From: an uncultured Chlamydiaceae bacterium
GTDB taxonomy: Bacteria; Chlamydiota; Chlamydiia; Chlamydiales; Parachlamydiaceae
Assembly (NCBI GenBank): GCA_945957185.1
Contig: CAMFKA010000107.1
Location: forward strand, 1 to 7,162
Length of the DNA: 7,162 bases
Reading direction: 5' to 3'
Shown here one piece after another: positions 1-5,295 of this stretch (within the stretch, counting starts at the first letter, position 1; the number at the start of each line of letters is the position of its first letter). Both the position numbers and the translations under genes were made by a program. The notes below the pieces were generated by a model. It was not told the origin of the DNA and ran no database searches. It saw only the letters and a list, made by a program, of their open reading frames with translations.

Positions 1-42
1 GGCATAGGACACATCTTTTTCCAACAAAAAGTAGCCACACTC

Positions 43-167
43 ACCTGGGCTGTAACATGTCGTCCCGTTGGGACTTAGTTCCAAATTAATACAGATATTG
101 GATGTAAAATTTTTTTAATTCAAAAAGTGCGCTAAGGCCTGAAAGGCCAAAATGTTACAGCCCAGGT
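43..167. repeat. Inverted pair of REP-like intergenic repeats
   Basis: ACCTGGGCTGTAACAT (43-58) is a perfect 16-bp inverted match to ATGTTACAGCCCAGGT (152-167). Each arm has a short hairpin on its inner side. On the minus strand the left unit is preceded by GTCCCAACGGGAC (63-75), and on the plus strand the right unit is preceded by GGCCTGAAAGGCC (136-148). Both units therefore read as small hairpin, then a three-base link, then the ATGTTACAGCCCAGGT core. This is the layout of a REP/BIME-type element: two related palindromic units facing each other around about 60 bp of AT-rich spacer. I recall similar 'GGCCTGAAAGGCC...CAGCCCAGG' intergenic repeats from environmental chlamydiae, planctomycetes and relatives, but that is memory and not a search result. 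No transposase is present. Confidence 0.75.
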
Positions 168-189
168 CGCAGCGAAGCGAAGGCCTGGG
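161..189. repeat. Stable hairpin within the REP-like repeat
   Basis: CCCAGG (161-166) pairs with CCTGGG (184-189). Inside it TCGC (167-170) pairs with GCGA (177-180) around a six-base loop, leaving a three-base bulge (AGG, 181-183) on the right side. This two-part stem directly continues the right-hand REP-like core, so it is probably the body of that repeat unit. No T-run follows, so it does not look like a classic intrinsic terminator. Confidence 0.6.
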
Positions 190-212
190 TCACATCCAAA
201 AACAACATCGGA

Positions 213-230
213 GGCCTGAAAGGTCGACAT
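213..230 (+). repeat. Third, partial REP-like unit
   Basis: GGCCTGAAAGGTCGACAT repeats the head of the unit at 136-153 (GGCCTGAAAGGCC followed by xxxAT), in the same orientation. The small hairpin is kept with one G-T pair, and the link GACAT matches the one in the left-hand inverted unit. The CAGCCCAGG core is missing after it. It is a truncated or degenerate copy, which shows that several repeat units accumulated here. Confidence 0.55.
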
Positions 231-353
231 AAAGACGTAAGTTGACGTCATTGGGCATAAGCGTGAATCTATTCCACTAATTAGATGTTAATTGTTAATG
301 ATATGCAAAATATTATGAGCTAGGTTGACGCCTCCGCCGAGATCCGCAGGTGG
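231..353. other. Gene-free stretch between repeats and promoter A
   Basis: No convincing coding frame is seen. GACGT (234-238) and ACGTC (245-249) form a short inverted repeat that includes the perfect palindrome TGACGTCA (243-250). A GC-rich patch lies at 324-350 within otherwise AT-rich sequence. Neither can be assigned a function. Confidence 0.4.
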
Positions 354-359
354 TATCTA

Positions 360-388
360 TTGTTTTTTAAGGCCTTATATGATATGAT
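360..388 (+). promoter_or_regulatory. Promoter of copy A (sigma-70/sigma-66 type)
   Basis: A -35-like TTGTTT (360-365) is followed after exactly 17 bp by a -10-like TATGAT (383-388). This predicts a transcript start near 395 and a leader of about 26 bases before the ATG at 421. The same arrangement, with the shared TATCTATTG block (354-362), occurs upstream of copy B (3016-3050). That conservation supports it as a real promoter. Confidence 0.65.
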
Positions 389-420
389 TGTTGCTTAAAC
401 AAATTTTAAAATGGTGCAAA

Positions 421-1509
421 ATGAATACAATCGTACACTACTTGAAAAACATAAATAATGATTACAATTACGAGATGTCTTTTCAAGACGACGTGGTCAC
501 GCAAAAGAGATATGAAAAGAATCGGGAATATGGTGATTTTCACGAATTTAATTTCGCTGAAAGGGTCGGTAATGCTTTGCTCACGCCATTAGCTGGGACG
601 GTTACTTGGATTGAAAGCGATGCTGAAAAATTAGATGTTAAACCACGACCTACGAGTATTCCCCGCGAGATTTTGCTTTGTTCAAAAATCGCACTTAAGA
701 TTCTTTTGGGTGTCACACTCTCTTCAATTCCTGCTGCTATCGGATTTTGCATCAAACAAGCAGGTGAATATTTTAACGAAGAACAAATGTACCGAGTAAA
801 ACGGAAGGCTGATTGTGCAATCAAAAAATATGAGGCGAATTTAAAGGAGCAAATGGATCTGATTGACTCTTATAAGTCAAAAATTGAGAGCTTTAAATCC
901 GATTTTGATATCGGCGATAAATCGATTAATTCTATTGATCCTTTGGTTTTTACGGCGATATGTGAAATGCTTGGAATAGAACAATTTTTCAAGGACACCG
1001 TGACTGTAGCTATTTCAAATCAACCATTTGAAAACGCAGATGAATACCCCGTGATCCTCGAGCAGATACATCCAGAAGAAACGCCAGCAGAACAGTATAA
1101 ACGATTTACAGATGCGCGTAAGGATAGCAGTATCCCAAAGGCGTATAGAAAAATGGGGTATAGAGACAATCCGGAAAAGTCACAAAGATATCAAGAGCAA
1201 ATAGCAGAAAAAGAACCGCAATTTAGAGAAGTGCTCCAAAAGTTTAGCACAGAATGGAAGAGCTATTGTGATTGTGTTGTATCAGCTGGAGAAAGAAATT
1301 TGTCAACACTCTTGAGTGCGCTAGGAAATAAAGTTACAGCCATTCATTTTCTTCGACTAAATAAAATTTATCTTTTTCCAGACCAGGCTCATCAAACTCT
1401 GGTGATTGAAAAACTTGATGCTGCAGTAGCTAAAACACAAATCCTTCGCACATCAATCACAAGAAATTGTAAGGTCTTTGATACACACCGTGTTCAAGAG
1501 TCTGTTTAA
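421..1509 (+). CDS. Hypothetical protein, paralogue family copy A
   Basis: This is a 362-residue protein of unknown function. I do not recognise a named family. The frame stays open back to a TTG at 388, but the ATG at 421 is chosen because it gives MNTIVHYLKN, aligning with MNKITHYLKN of copy B, and because 388 lies inside the -10 box. Residues 1-113 are the conserved part: the N-terminal HYLKN.xNDYNY block, FAERVGN..LLTPLA (about 45-58), VTWIESD (61-67), and a hydrophobic segment at about 84-112 ending in IPAAIGFC. Residues about 120-160 are charged and probably coiled-coil. The middle has no counterpart in copy B, while the end (a GN...LxxLNKIY region, about 310-330) is weakly shared. There is no signal peptide and no clear Shine-Dalgarno sequence. 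The single hydrophobic segment, the paralogy and the position beside T3SS genes would fit a membrane-associated or secreted host-interaction protein, but that is inference only. Confidence 0.8.
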   Translation: MNTIVHYLKNINNDYNYEMSFQDDVVTQKRYEKNREYGDFHEFNFAERVGNALLTPLAGTVTWIESDAEKLDVKPRPTSIPREILLCSKIALKILLGVTLSSIPAAIGFCIKQAGEYFNEEQMYRVKRKADCAIKKYEANLKEQMDLIDSYKSKIESFKSDFDIGDKSINSIDPLVFTAICEMLGIEQFFKDTVTVAISNQPFENADEYPVILEQIHPEETPAEQYKRFTDARKDSSIPKAYRKMGYRDNPEKSQRYQEQIAEKEPQFREVLQKFSTEWKSYCDCVVSAGERNLSTLLSALGNKVTAIHFLRLNKIYLFPDQAHQTLVIEKLDAAVAKTQILRTSITRNCKVFDTHRVQESV

Positions 1510-1522
1510 TGGGTGCCCGGGG
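1507..1522 (+). repeat. GC-rich 3' tag of copy A
   Basis: TAATGGGTGCCCGGGG covers the stop codon of copy A and the 13 bases after it. It matches TAACGGGCGCCCGGGG after copy B (4119-4134) with two differences. Similarity stops abruptly at 1522, one base before the last codon of the convergent ATPase gene. The tag is much more GC-rich than the flanking gene. It may be the border of the duplicated unit, and no terminator structure with a T-run is visible. Confidence 0.6.
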
Positions 1523-2875
1523 CTAACTCCCTCGTTGTTCAATAAGACGGTGCAGCTGACCTATCAAGTAAAATGGGAGCGATAATAATGTGTACTCGCT
1601 GCCATTTTCTTCTGCATAAACGCTGGGAAAATCAGAATTGAACCTGAGGGCAATAGGTTTCTTTTTTTCGAGCATAAATTGCCGAAGCGATTTAAGTCCT
1701 CCGGTTGCACCTGCTTTCACTTCGACAGGAACGACGAGATTTTGATGTTGTATAATGTAGTCAACCTCAGCTTCTGCATTAGATTTTTTCCGTTGCCAAT
1801 AGTACAAAGAAGGGGGCGTGTAGAACGGCGAAACTGTTCTAAGTAGTTGACCTACAAGTTGTTCTGCCATCCCCCCGCTATTAATCATGGTAATTTCGGA
1901 TAGTCCCGTTAACTGATGTAACGAAAGTCCAAGTGAGGCGCTACACAATCCGCAATCTAATAGGATGACTTTCGAAAACTTTTCATCAGCTTCAGCGCCC
2001 AACGGCAAGCCATTAGCTGCCGTAGAGGTGACTCGATGACATATTCTTGCTTTACAAAGTAGGTTAAGAGCCTGCTTTAGCGGATCCGTTTTTGCTCCTG
2101 GCTTTGCAATACTATAAACGAATTTATTCCCCAACTGTCTCGGAACCGAATTCATGATGTCTTCAAGATAGTCAACAGAGAGGCGTCCGCTATATTTTGC
2201 AAAATCATCCCGATACGTTGCTAACAGATCGAAATGAATTTGATTGACTGCAGATGGATCTTCTTTATTAATCCACACAGAAACAGCAGCCGGCATCCCG
2301 CCTACAATCAGAAACTCTTTAATAAGCTTCATTAATTTTGCATGAATTGCTTCAGGGATTTTGGTGTTCAGGTCATAGCTCTTTAGATAATTTCGAAGTT
2401 CACCTTCTCCAAGAGCATCCAAAAACTCTTCATACGAAAGGGGTTCCAAATACATGTAACTGATTCTGCCGACAGGCATGCTGAACTCATGTTTATCAAG
2501 CGTAAAATCCAACAATGAACCGGCGGCGACTACAGGAAGTTCCGGCATATCCTCAGCAAACCAACGCAACTTTTCCAATAGTTGAGGAGCCATTTGAATT
2601 TCATCTAAAAATAAAATGGTTTTTTTAGGTTCAATTTTTTGTCCGAGCCAAGCGACGATGTTGATAAGAATTTCGGTGGGGTCATTCGATGAAAATAAAG
2701 TGACTAACTGAGGATGCTTTTCAAAATTTAATTCGACAAGTTGTCGTTTTTGAGATTTCGCTAACTCTCGAATTATCCACGTTTTTCCTACTTGACGAGC
2801 GCCTCTCATCACAAGAGGCTTGCGCGAGTCGGAATTCAACCAGTTAATTAAGAACGAAATGCAATCTCGCTTCAT
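1523..2875 (-). CDS. AAA+ ATPase with DUF4143 domain (AAA_14 family)
   Basis: This is a complete 450-residue protein. The N-terminal AAA_14-type P-loop domain has Walker A GARQVGKT (25-32), Walker B ILFLDEIQ (87-94) and a sensor-1-like AAGS (117-120), followed by the family-typical GRISYMYLEPLSYEEFL stretch (136-152). The C-terminal DUF4143 region contains D372 and EVK (385-387), the spacing seen in the PD-(D/E)XK-like nuclease fold noted for this family. The start is well supported: MKRD...RKPLVMRGARQVGKT is the usual beginning, and AGGAG (complement of 2885-2889) lies nine bases upstream. Family members are widespread, often multicopy and often accessory, and their cellular role is poorly defined, so DNA-related or defence/toxin-like functions are guesses. 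It is convergent with copy A (13-base gap), divergent from copy B, and all key motifs are intact. Confidence 0.93.
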   Translation of the reverse strand: MKRDCISFLINWLNSDSRKPLVMRGARQVGKTWIIRELAKSQKRQLVELNFEKHPQLVTLFSSNDPTEILINIVAWLGQKIEPKKTILFLDEIQMAPQLLEKLRWFAEDMPELPVVAAGSLLDFTLDKHEFSMPVGRISYMYLEPLSYEEFLDALGEGELRNYLKSYDLNTKIPEAIHAKLMKLIKEFLIVGGMPAAVSVWINKEDPSAVNQIHFDLLATYRDDFAKYSGRLSVDYLEDIMNSVPRQLGNKFVYSIAKPGAKTDPLKQALNLLCKARICHRVTSTAANGLPLGAEADEKFSKVILLDCGLCSASLGLSLHQLTGLSEITMINSGGMAEQLVGQLLRTVSPFYTPPSLYYWQRKKSNAEAEVDYIIQHQNLVVPVEVKAGATGGLKSLRQFMLEKKKPIALRFNSDFPSVYAEENGSEYTLLSLPFYLIGQLHRLIEQRGS

Positions 2876-2922
2876 GATCTTTTTCTCCTGTATAAACTCA
2901 TTTTATCAAAAATCAGGAAATT

Positions 2923-3009
2923 AAGTCGACAAAATAGGGGGGTGTTTTACCGAGCAAGTCGGCAAAACAGGGGGGATGTTTTACCGACTTGCTCGACTTT
3001 TTAGGGGGG
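2923..3009. promoter_or_regulatory. Iterated G6-tract element upstream of ATPase gene
   Basis: Three AGGGGGG tracts occur at 2936-2942, 2969-2975 and 3003-3009, spaced 33 and 34 bp. The first two belong to near-identical repeats (2923-2953 and 2956-2987) of the form AAGTCGrCAAAAyAGGGGGG, an optional A, then TGTTTTACCGA. The two copies differ at two substitutions and one inserted base. Each unit has rough dyad symmetry, with TCGrCAAAA facing TTTTACCGA. The element lies 48-134 bp upstream of the ATPase start and ends just before the copy B promoter. This suggests tandem operators for the divergent pair, possibly autoregulatory. A weak minus-strand -10-like TAAAAT (2900-2905) would place the first unit near the -35 region of the ATPase promoter. 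Confidence 0.6.
2951..2995. repeat. Large inverted repeat, 18-bp arms
   Basis: CGAGCAAGTCGGCAAAAC (2951-2968) and GTTTTACCGACTTGCTCG (2978-2995) are inverted copies with one mismatch (17 of 18 paired) around the nine-base loop AGGGGGGAT. TTTTT (2998-3002) follows, so on the plus strand it could act as an intrinsic terminator shielding the copy B promoter from read-through. No plus-strand gene ends here, however, and the overlap with the repeated G6 units makes a protein-binding operator or a DNA cruciform equally plausible. Confidence 0.75.
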
Positions 3010-3021
3010 TGACGATATCTA

Positions 3022-3050
3022 TTGATTTCTAAGACTCAATATGATATAAT
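3022..3050 (+). promoter_or_regulatory. Promoter of copy B (sigma-70/sigma-66 type)
   Basis: TTGATT (3022-3027), a 17-bp spacer, and a consensus TATAAT (3045-3050) make the best promoter in the window. The predicted start near 3057 gives a leader of about 27 bases. TATCTATTG (3016-3024) and the TATATGATATxATT-like block match the copy A promoter, so the control region was duplicated with the gene. Copy B has the stronger -10 (TATAAT against TATGAT). Confidence 0.75.
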
Positions 3051-3083
3051 TATTTTTTAACCAAGATTAAAAATGAGTATAAA

Positions 3084-4121
3084 ATGAATAAAATCACACA
3101 CTACTTGAAAAACGTAAGTAATGATTATAACTATACGATGTATCATTCAGGCCTCGATCTCGTAAAAAATCAGGCGCATTCTAATTTATATCAATTCAGT
3201 TTCGCTGAACGTGTTGGTAACGTATTGCTCACGCCACTAGCAAAGTCTGTGACGTGGATTGAAAGCGATATTCAAAATTTAAGTGCTGCATTGCGACCAG
3301 GTATTCCTCGAACGGTTGTTCTTTGCTTAAAAATTGCACTTAATGTTCTTTTGGGCGTCACACTCTCCGCTATCCCCGCCGCTATCGGATTTTGTGTGAA
3401 ACAGAGCGGAGAAAAAAATTCTGTGGTGTACAAGCAACTGCGTCAACATGATTTTGAAATTCAAACATTGCATTCAGATTTTAAAAAAACTAAAGTCCGT
3501 TGGGATAGTGCTTTGTCCGCAATTAAAACCATCGTAGATAGTTTTGATAAAAAAAATACATTTAATGATTACGAAATTTTTAAAGCAAAATGTGAAAAAT
3601 ACAGAAAACAAACGCTACGTGAGCTTGTAGGAATGCATGGTCCTTATGATGATCGTACATTAACGTATAAATCGCTTTTTTGCACTCGCGACAAAAATTT
3701 AGAAGAGAGCGGCTATGAGATGGCTTTGCTTCATTCCTTACCTTCTAAACCGGAATATCAGCGCGAATTGCAGTTTCGCGATCGTTTCAAAACAGAAATC
3801 ACTGAAGAGGAATTTTTAAAAGCTCAAGAACTGAAAGATGCTGAATCGGAAACAACAAGAAAGCAGTTTACACTGGTTAAATTCAAAAAGGCCTTGGAGG
3901 AATATTGTGGGCAATTGTTCGAAGAAGAAACCGCAGATATCACACCTTTACAAACAATTGTTGGAAAAAATGATCCAGATTTGACCACTATTCTTTATCA
4001 TGTTAATAAAATCTACTCAGAATTTTCGGCTTCAGGGATCAAACTTGACGATATCCAACAAGAAATGCGAAGCAAAATCATAACATTTAACACGATAAGG
4101 TCCACTCAAAATACCCTCTAA
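3084..4121 (+). CDS. Hypothetical protein, paralogue family copy B
   Basis: This is a 345-residue protein of unknown function, paralogous to copy A. The N-terminal block MNKITHYLKN.xNDYNY, FxFAERVGN.LLTPLA (about 38-53), VTWIESD (56-62) and a hydrophobic segment VVLCLKIALNVLL...IPAAIGFCVK (about 77-106) match copy A closely; in the 29-residue FxFAERVGN-to-SD..xL stretch 22 positions are identical. The remaining sequence is charged, probably helical, and largely unalignable until a weakly shared NKIY region near the end (about 308-311). No signal peptide is visible. No Shine-Dalgarno is seen, but an upstream ATG (3073) opens a four-codon frame whose TGA overlaps the real ATG. Its 3' end overlaps the convergent sctT stop by four bases. 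The position beside the T3SS core invites an effector or inclusion-membrane-like role, but the hydrophobic part is one segment rather than a clear bilobed Inc domain. Confidence 0.82.
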   Translation: MNKITHYLKNVSNDYNYTMYHSGLDLVKNQAHSNLYQFSFAERVGNVLLTPLAKSVTWIESDIQNLSAALRPGIPRTVVLCLKIALNVLLGVTLSAIPAAIGFCVKQSGEKNSVVYKQLRQHDFEIQTLHSDFKKTKVRWDSALSAIKTIVDSFDKKNTFNDYEIFKAKCEKYRKQTLRELVGMHGPYDDRTLTYKSLFCTRDKNLEESGYEMALLHSLPSKPEYQRELQFRDRFKTEITEEEFLKAQELKDAESETTRKQFTLVKFKKALEEYCGQLFEEETADITPLQTIVGKNDPDLTTILYHVNKIYSEFSASGIKLDDIQQEMRSKIITFNTIRSTQNTL

Positions 4122-4984
4122 CGGGCGCCCGGGGTGTGGGGAACCACATCCTGGCCGAACATTCCTATCATTTCATTCACAGAAGAGAGCCAGATGCGAC
4201 TTTGGTTGACGATCTCCTGATCGAGAAGCTTCCAACCAAGACAAACGATCACCAAAGCGAGCAGCGACTTCAAAGGCATCCCCAAAAAGGTAATTTGTAC
4301 TTGCGGTGCCAAGCGGTTAGCAATACCGAGAAAGACGTCTGTCATCAAAATCGCTAACAGTGCCGGAGTTGCCAGCTGAATAGAGATGACCATCACTCGT
4401 TGGAACAGCGCCATCATCATTTCGTAAAATCTGGCGCCATCATTGAAAATTCCAAAGTTGAAATAGACATCGGGAGGGACAACTTCGTAAGAGTTGATGA
4501 TGGCATCGATAAATAAAAAAGGGCCGTCAATCAGATAAAACAGATAGATAGCCACATAATTGAACAACGTCCCAAGTGGTGACGACTGGTTTTGCACTGT
4601 AGGGTCGTTCACCATCAAGCTTGCTCCGCCTCGCTGGTGGTCGATAAGGATACCCGAGTTTGAGACTATCGTGAAAGGCATACTAATGATAAACCCCATC
4701 GACATCCCTATAAAAAACTCCTTAAAAAACAGAAAAACAAGATTTAAGTTATAGTTTAGAGGTGTTGTCGTCAACGTCACCAGCCGGGGAAGAAAGATCA
4801 CAAACAAACAGATCGCAAAACAGACTTTAACGGGGTGAGGAAGGATTTTTGCTCCAAAAAATGGAGATAAAGCAATAATCGGTAACATCCGCGCAAGAAA
4901 TAACAAAAATAGGGATAAAGGAGCCAAAGGGTTCCCTTTGGCTAATGTCGCATTCACAAGGTCTATGACATAGCTTTCAAGCAT
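4118..4984 (-). CDS. sctT: T3SS export apparatus protein SctT (CdsT/YscT/FliR family)
   Basis: SctT is a polytopic inner-membrane protein that, with SctR and SctS, builds the helical export gate at the centre of the T3SS base. This 288-residue product has the usual length for the chlamydial form. Family signatures are visible: FLLFLARMLPIIALSPFFG (26-44), KEFFIGMSMGF (88-98), the cytosol-proximal DHQRGGASLM...DP region (115-128), and LATPALLAILMTDVFLGI...FLGMPLK (204-239). About six hydrophobic segments are seen. The start ATG lies 15 bases after the sctS stop, with only a weak GGA Shine-Dalgarno. The last five residues (TPGAR) are encoded by the GC-rich tag shared with the 3' flank of copy A, and the stop overlaps the stop of copy B. 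It is the last gene of this T3SS run, and no terminator follows it. Confidence 0.95.
   Translation of the reverse strand: MLESYVIDLVNATLAKGNPLAPLSLFLLFLARMLPIIALSPFFGAKILPHPVKVCFAICLFVIFLPRLVTLTTTPLNYNLNLVFLFFKEFFIGMSMGFIISMPFTIVSNSGILIDHQRGGASLMVNDPTVQNQSSPLGTLFNYVAIYLFYLIDGPFLFIDAIINSYEVVPPDVYFNFGIFNDGARFYEMMMALFQRVMVISIQLATPALLAILMTDVFLGIANRLAPQVQITFLGMPLKSLLALVIVCLGWKLLDQEIVNQSRIWLSSVNEMIGMFGQDVVPHTPGAR
4119..4134. repeat. GC-rich 3' tag of copy B, shared with sctT 3' end
   Basis: TAACGGGCGCCCGGGG includes the stop codon of copy B and contains the palindromes GGGCGCCC (4123-4130) and CCCGGG (4128-4133). It matches the copy A tag (1507-1522) at 14 of 16 positions. On the minus strand the same bases encode the C-terminal PGAR, most of the preceding Thr codon, and the first two bases of the sctT stop. 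Confidence 0.6.
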
Positions 4985-4999
4985 CGAAGGTTCCGTGCG

Positions 5000-5278
5000 T
5001 CATGTACTGGATAAGCTCCACCTGGGAAAATTGGAAAAAATATCGTTAGCAAGGCTCATGATTTGCGCTCCCAGCCACCCTCCGGTTAACATCAGAGTTA
5101 ACGTCACCGCCACCAATTTAATTGTAAACGAGAGTGTTTGCTCCTGAATCTGCGTCGCGGCCTGAAAGATCGCTACGATGATCCCGAAGAACATACTGAT
5201 TAAAATTGGCGGAGCCGACAGGATCAAAATTAACAACAACCCTTGATAAGCCAGCTCGATTACTCTTGTTTGAAACAT
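5000..5278 (-). CDS. sctS: T3SS export apparatus protein SctS (CdsS/YscS/FliQ family)
   Basis: This is a 92-residue inner-membrane protein of the export gate, the normal size for SctS/FliQ. There are two hydrophobic hairpin helices, at about 13-38 and 50-72. The family core is clear: SAPPILISMFFGIIVAIFQA followed by TQIQEQTLSF (21-51), corresponding to the PxL...GxxxxxxQAxTQIxExTLxF pattern of FliQ-like proteins. A good Shine-Dalgarno, AAGGAG (complement of 5289-5294), sits ten bases before the ATG. It lies 17 bases after sctR and 15 bases before sctT, so all three are almost certainly cotranscribed, and their products assemble in a fixed stoichiometric complex. Confidence 0.95.
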   Translation of the reverse strand: MFQTRVIELAYQGLLLILILSAPPILISMFFGIIVAIFQAATQIQEQTLSFTIKLVAVTLTLMLTGGWLGAQIMSLANDIFSNFPRWSLSST

Positions 5279-5295
5279 AATCCATCTTCTCCTTT

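Noticed and set aside
43..167. Terminal inverted repeats of a complete insertion sequence or MITE
   Set aside because: The arms enclose only about 90 bp, no target-site duplication is visible, and a third unit in direct orientation fits a REP-type repeat better.
388..420. Eleven-residue N-terminal extension of copy A starting at TTG 388
   Set aside because: The TTG overlaps the predicted -10 box, and the ATG at 421 aligns exactly with the start of copy B.
540..824. Minus-strand open frame of 94 codons inside copy A
   Set aside because: It is antisense to the region most conserved between the paralogues, and its product has no recognisable features, so it is a shadow of the real frame.
2923..3009. 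CRISPR array
   Set aside because: Only two full repeats and one G6 tract are present, with no constant-length unique spacers and no cas genes; the repeats abut each other.
4118..4984. Truncated or pseudogene sctT because of the neighbouring cassette
   Set aside because: The 288-residue length and all family motifs are normal; at most the last few residues were affected.
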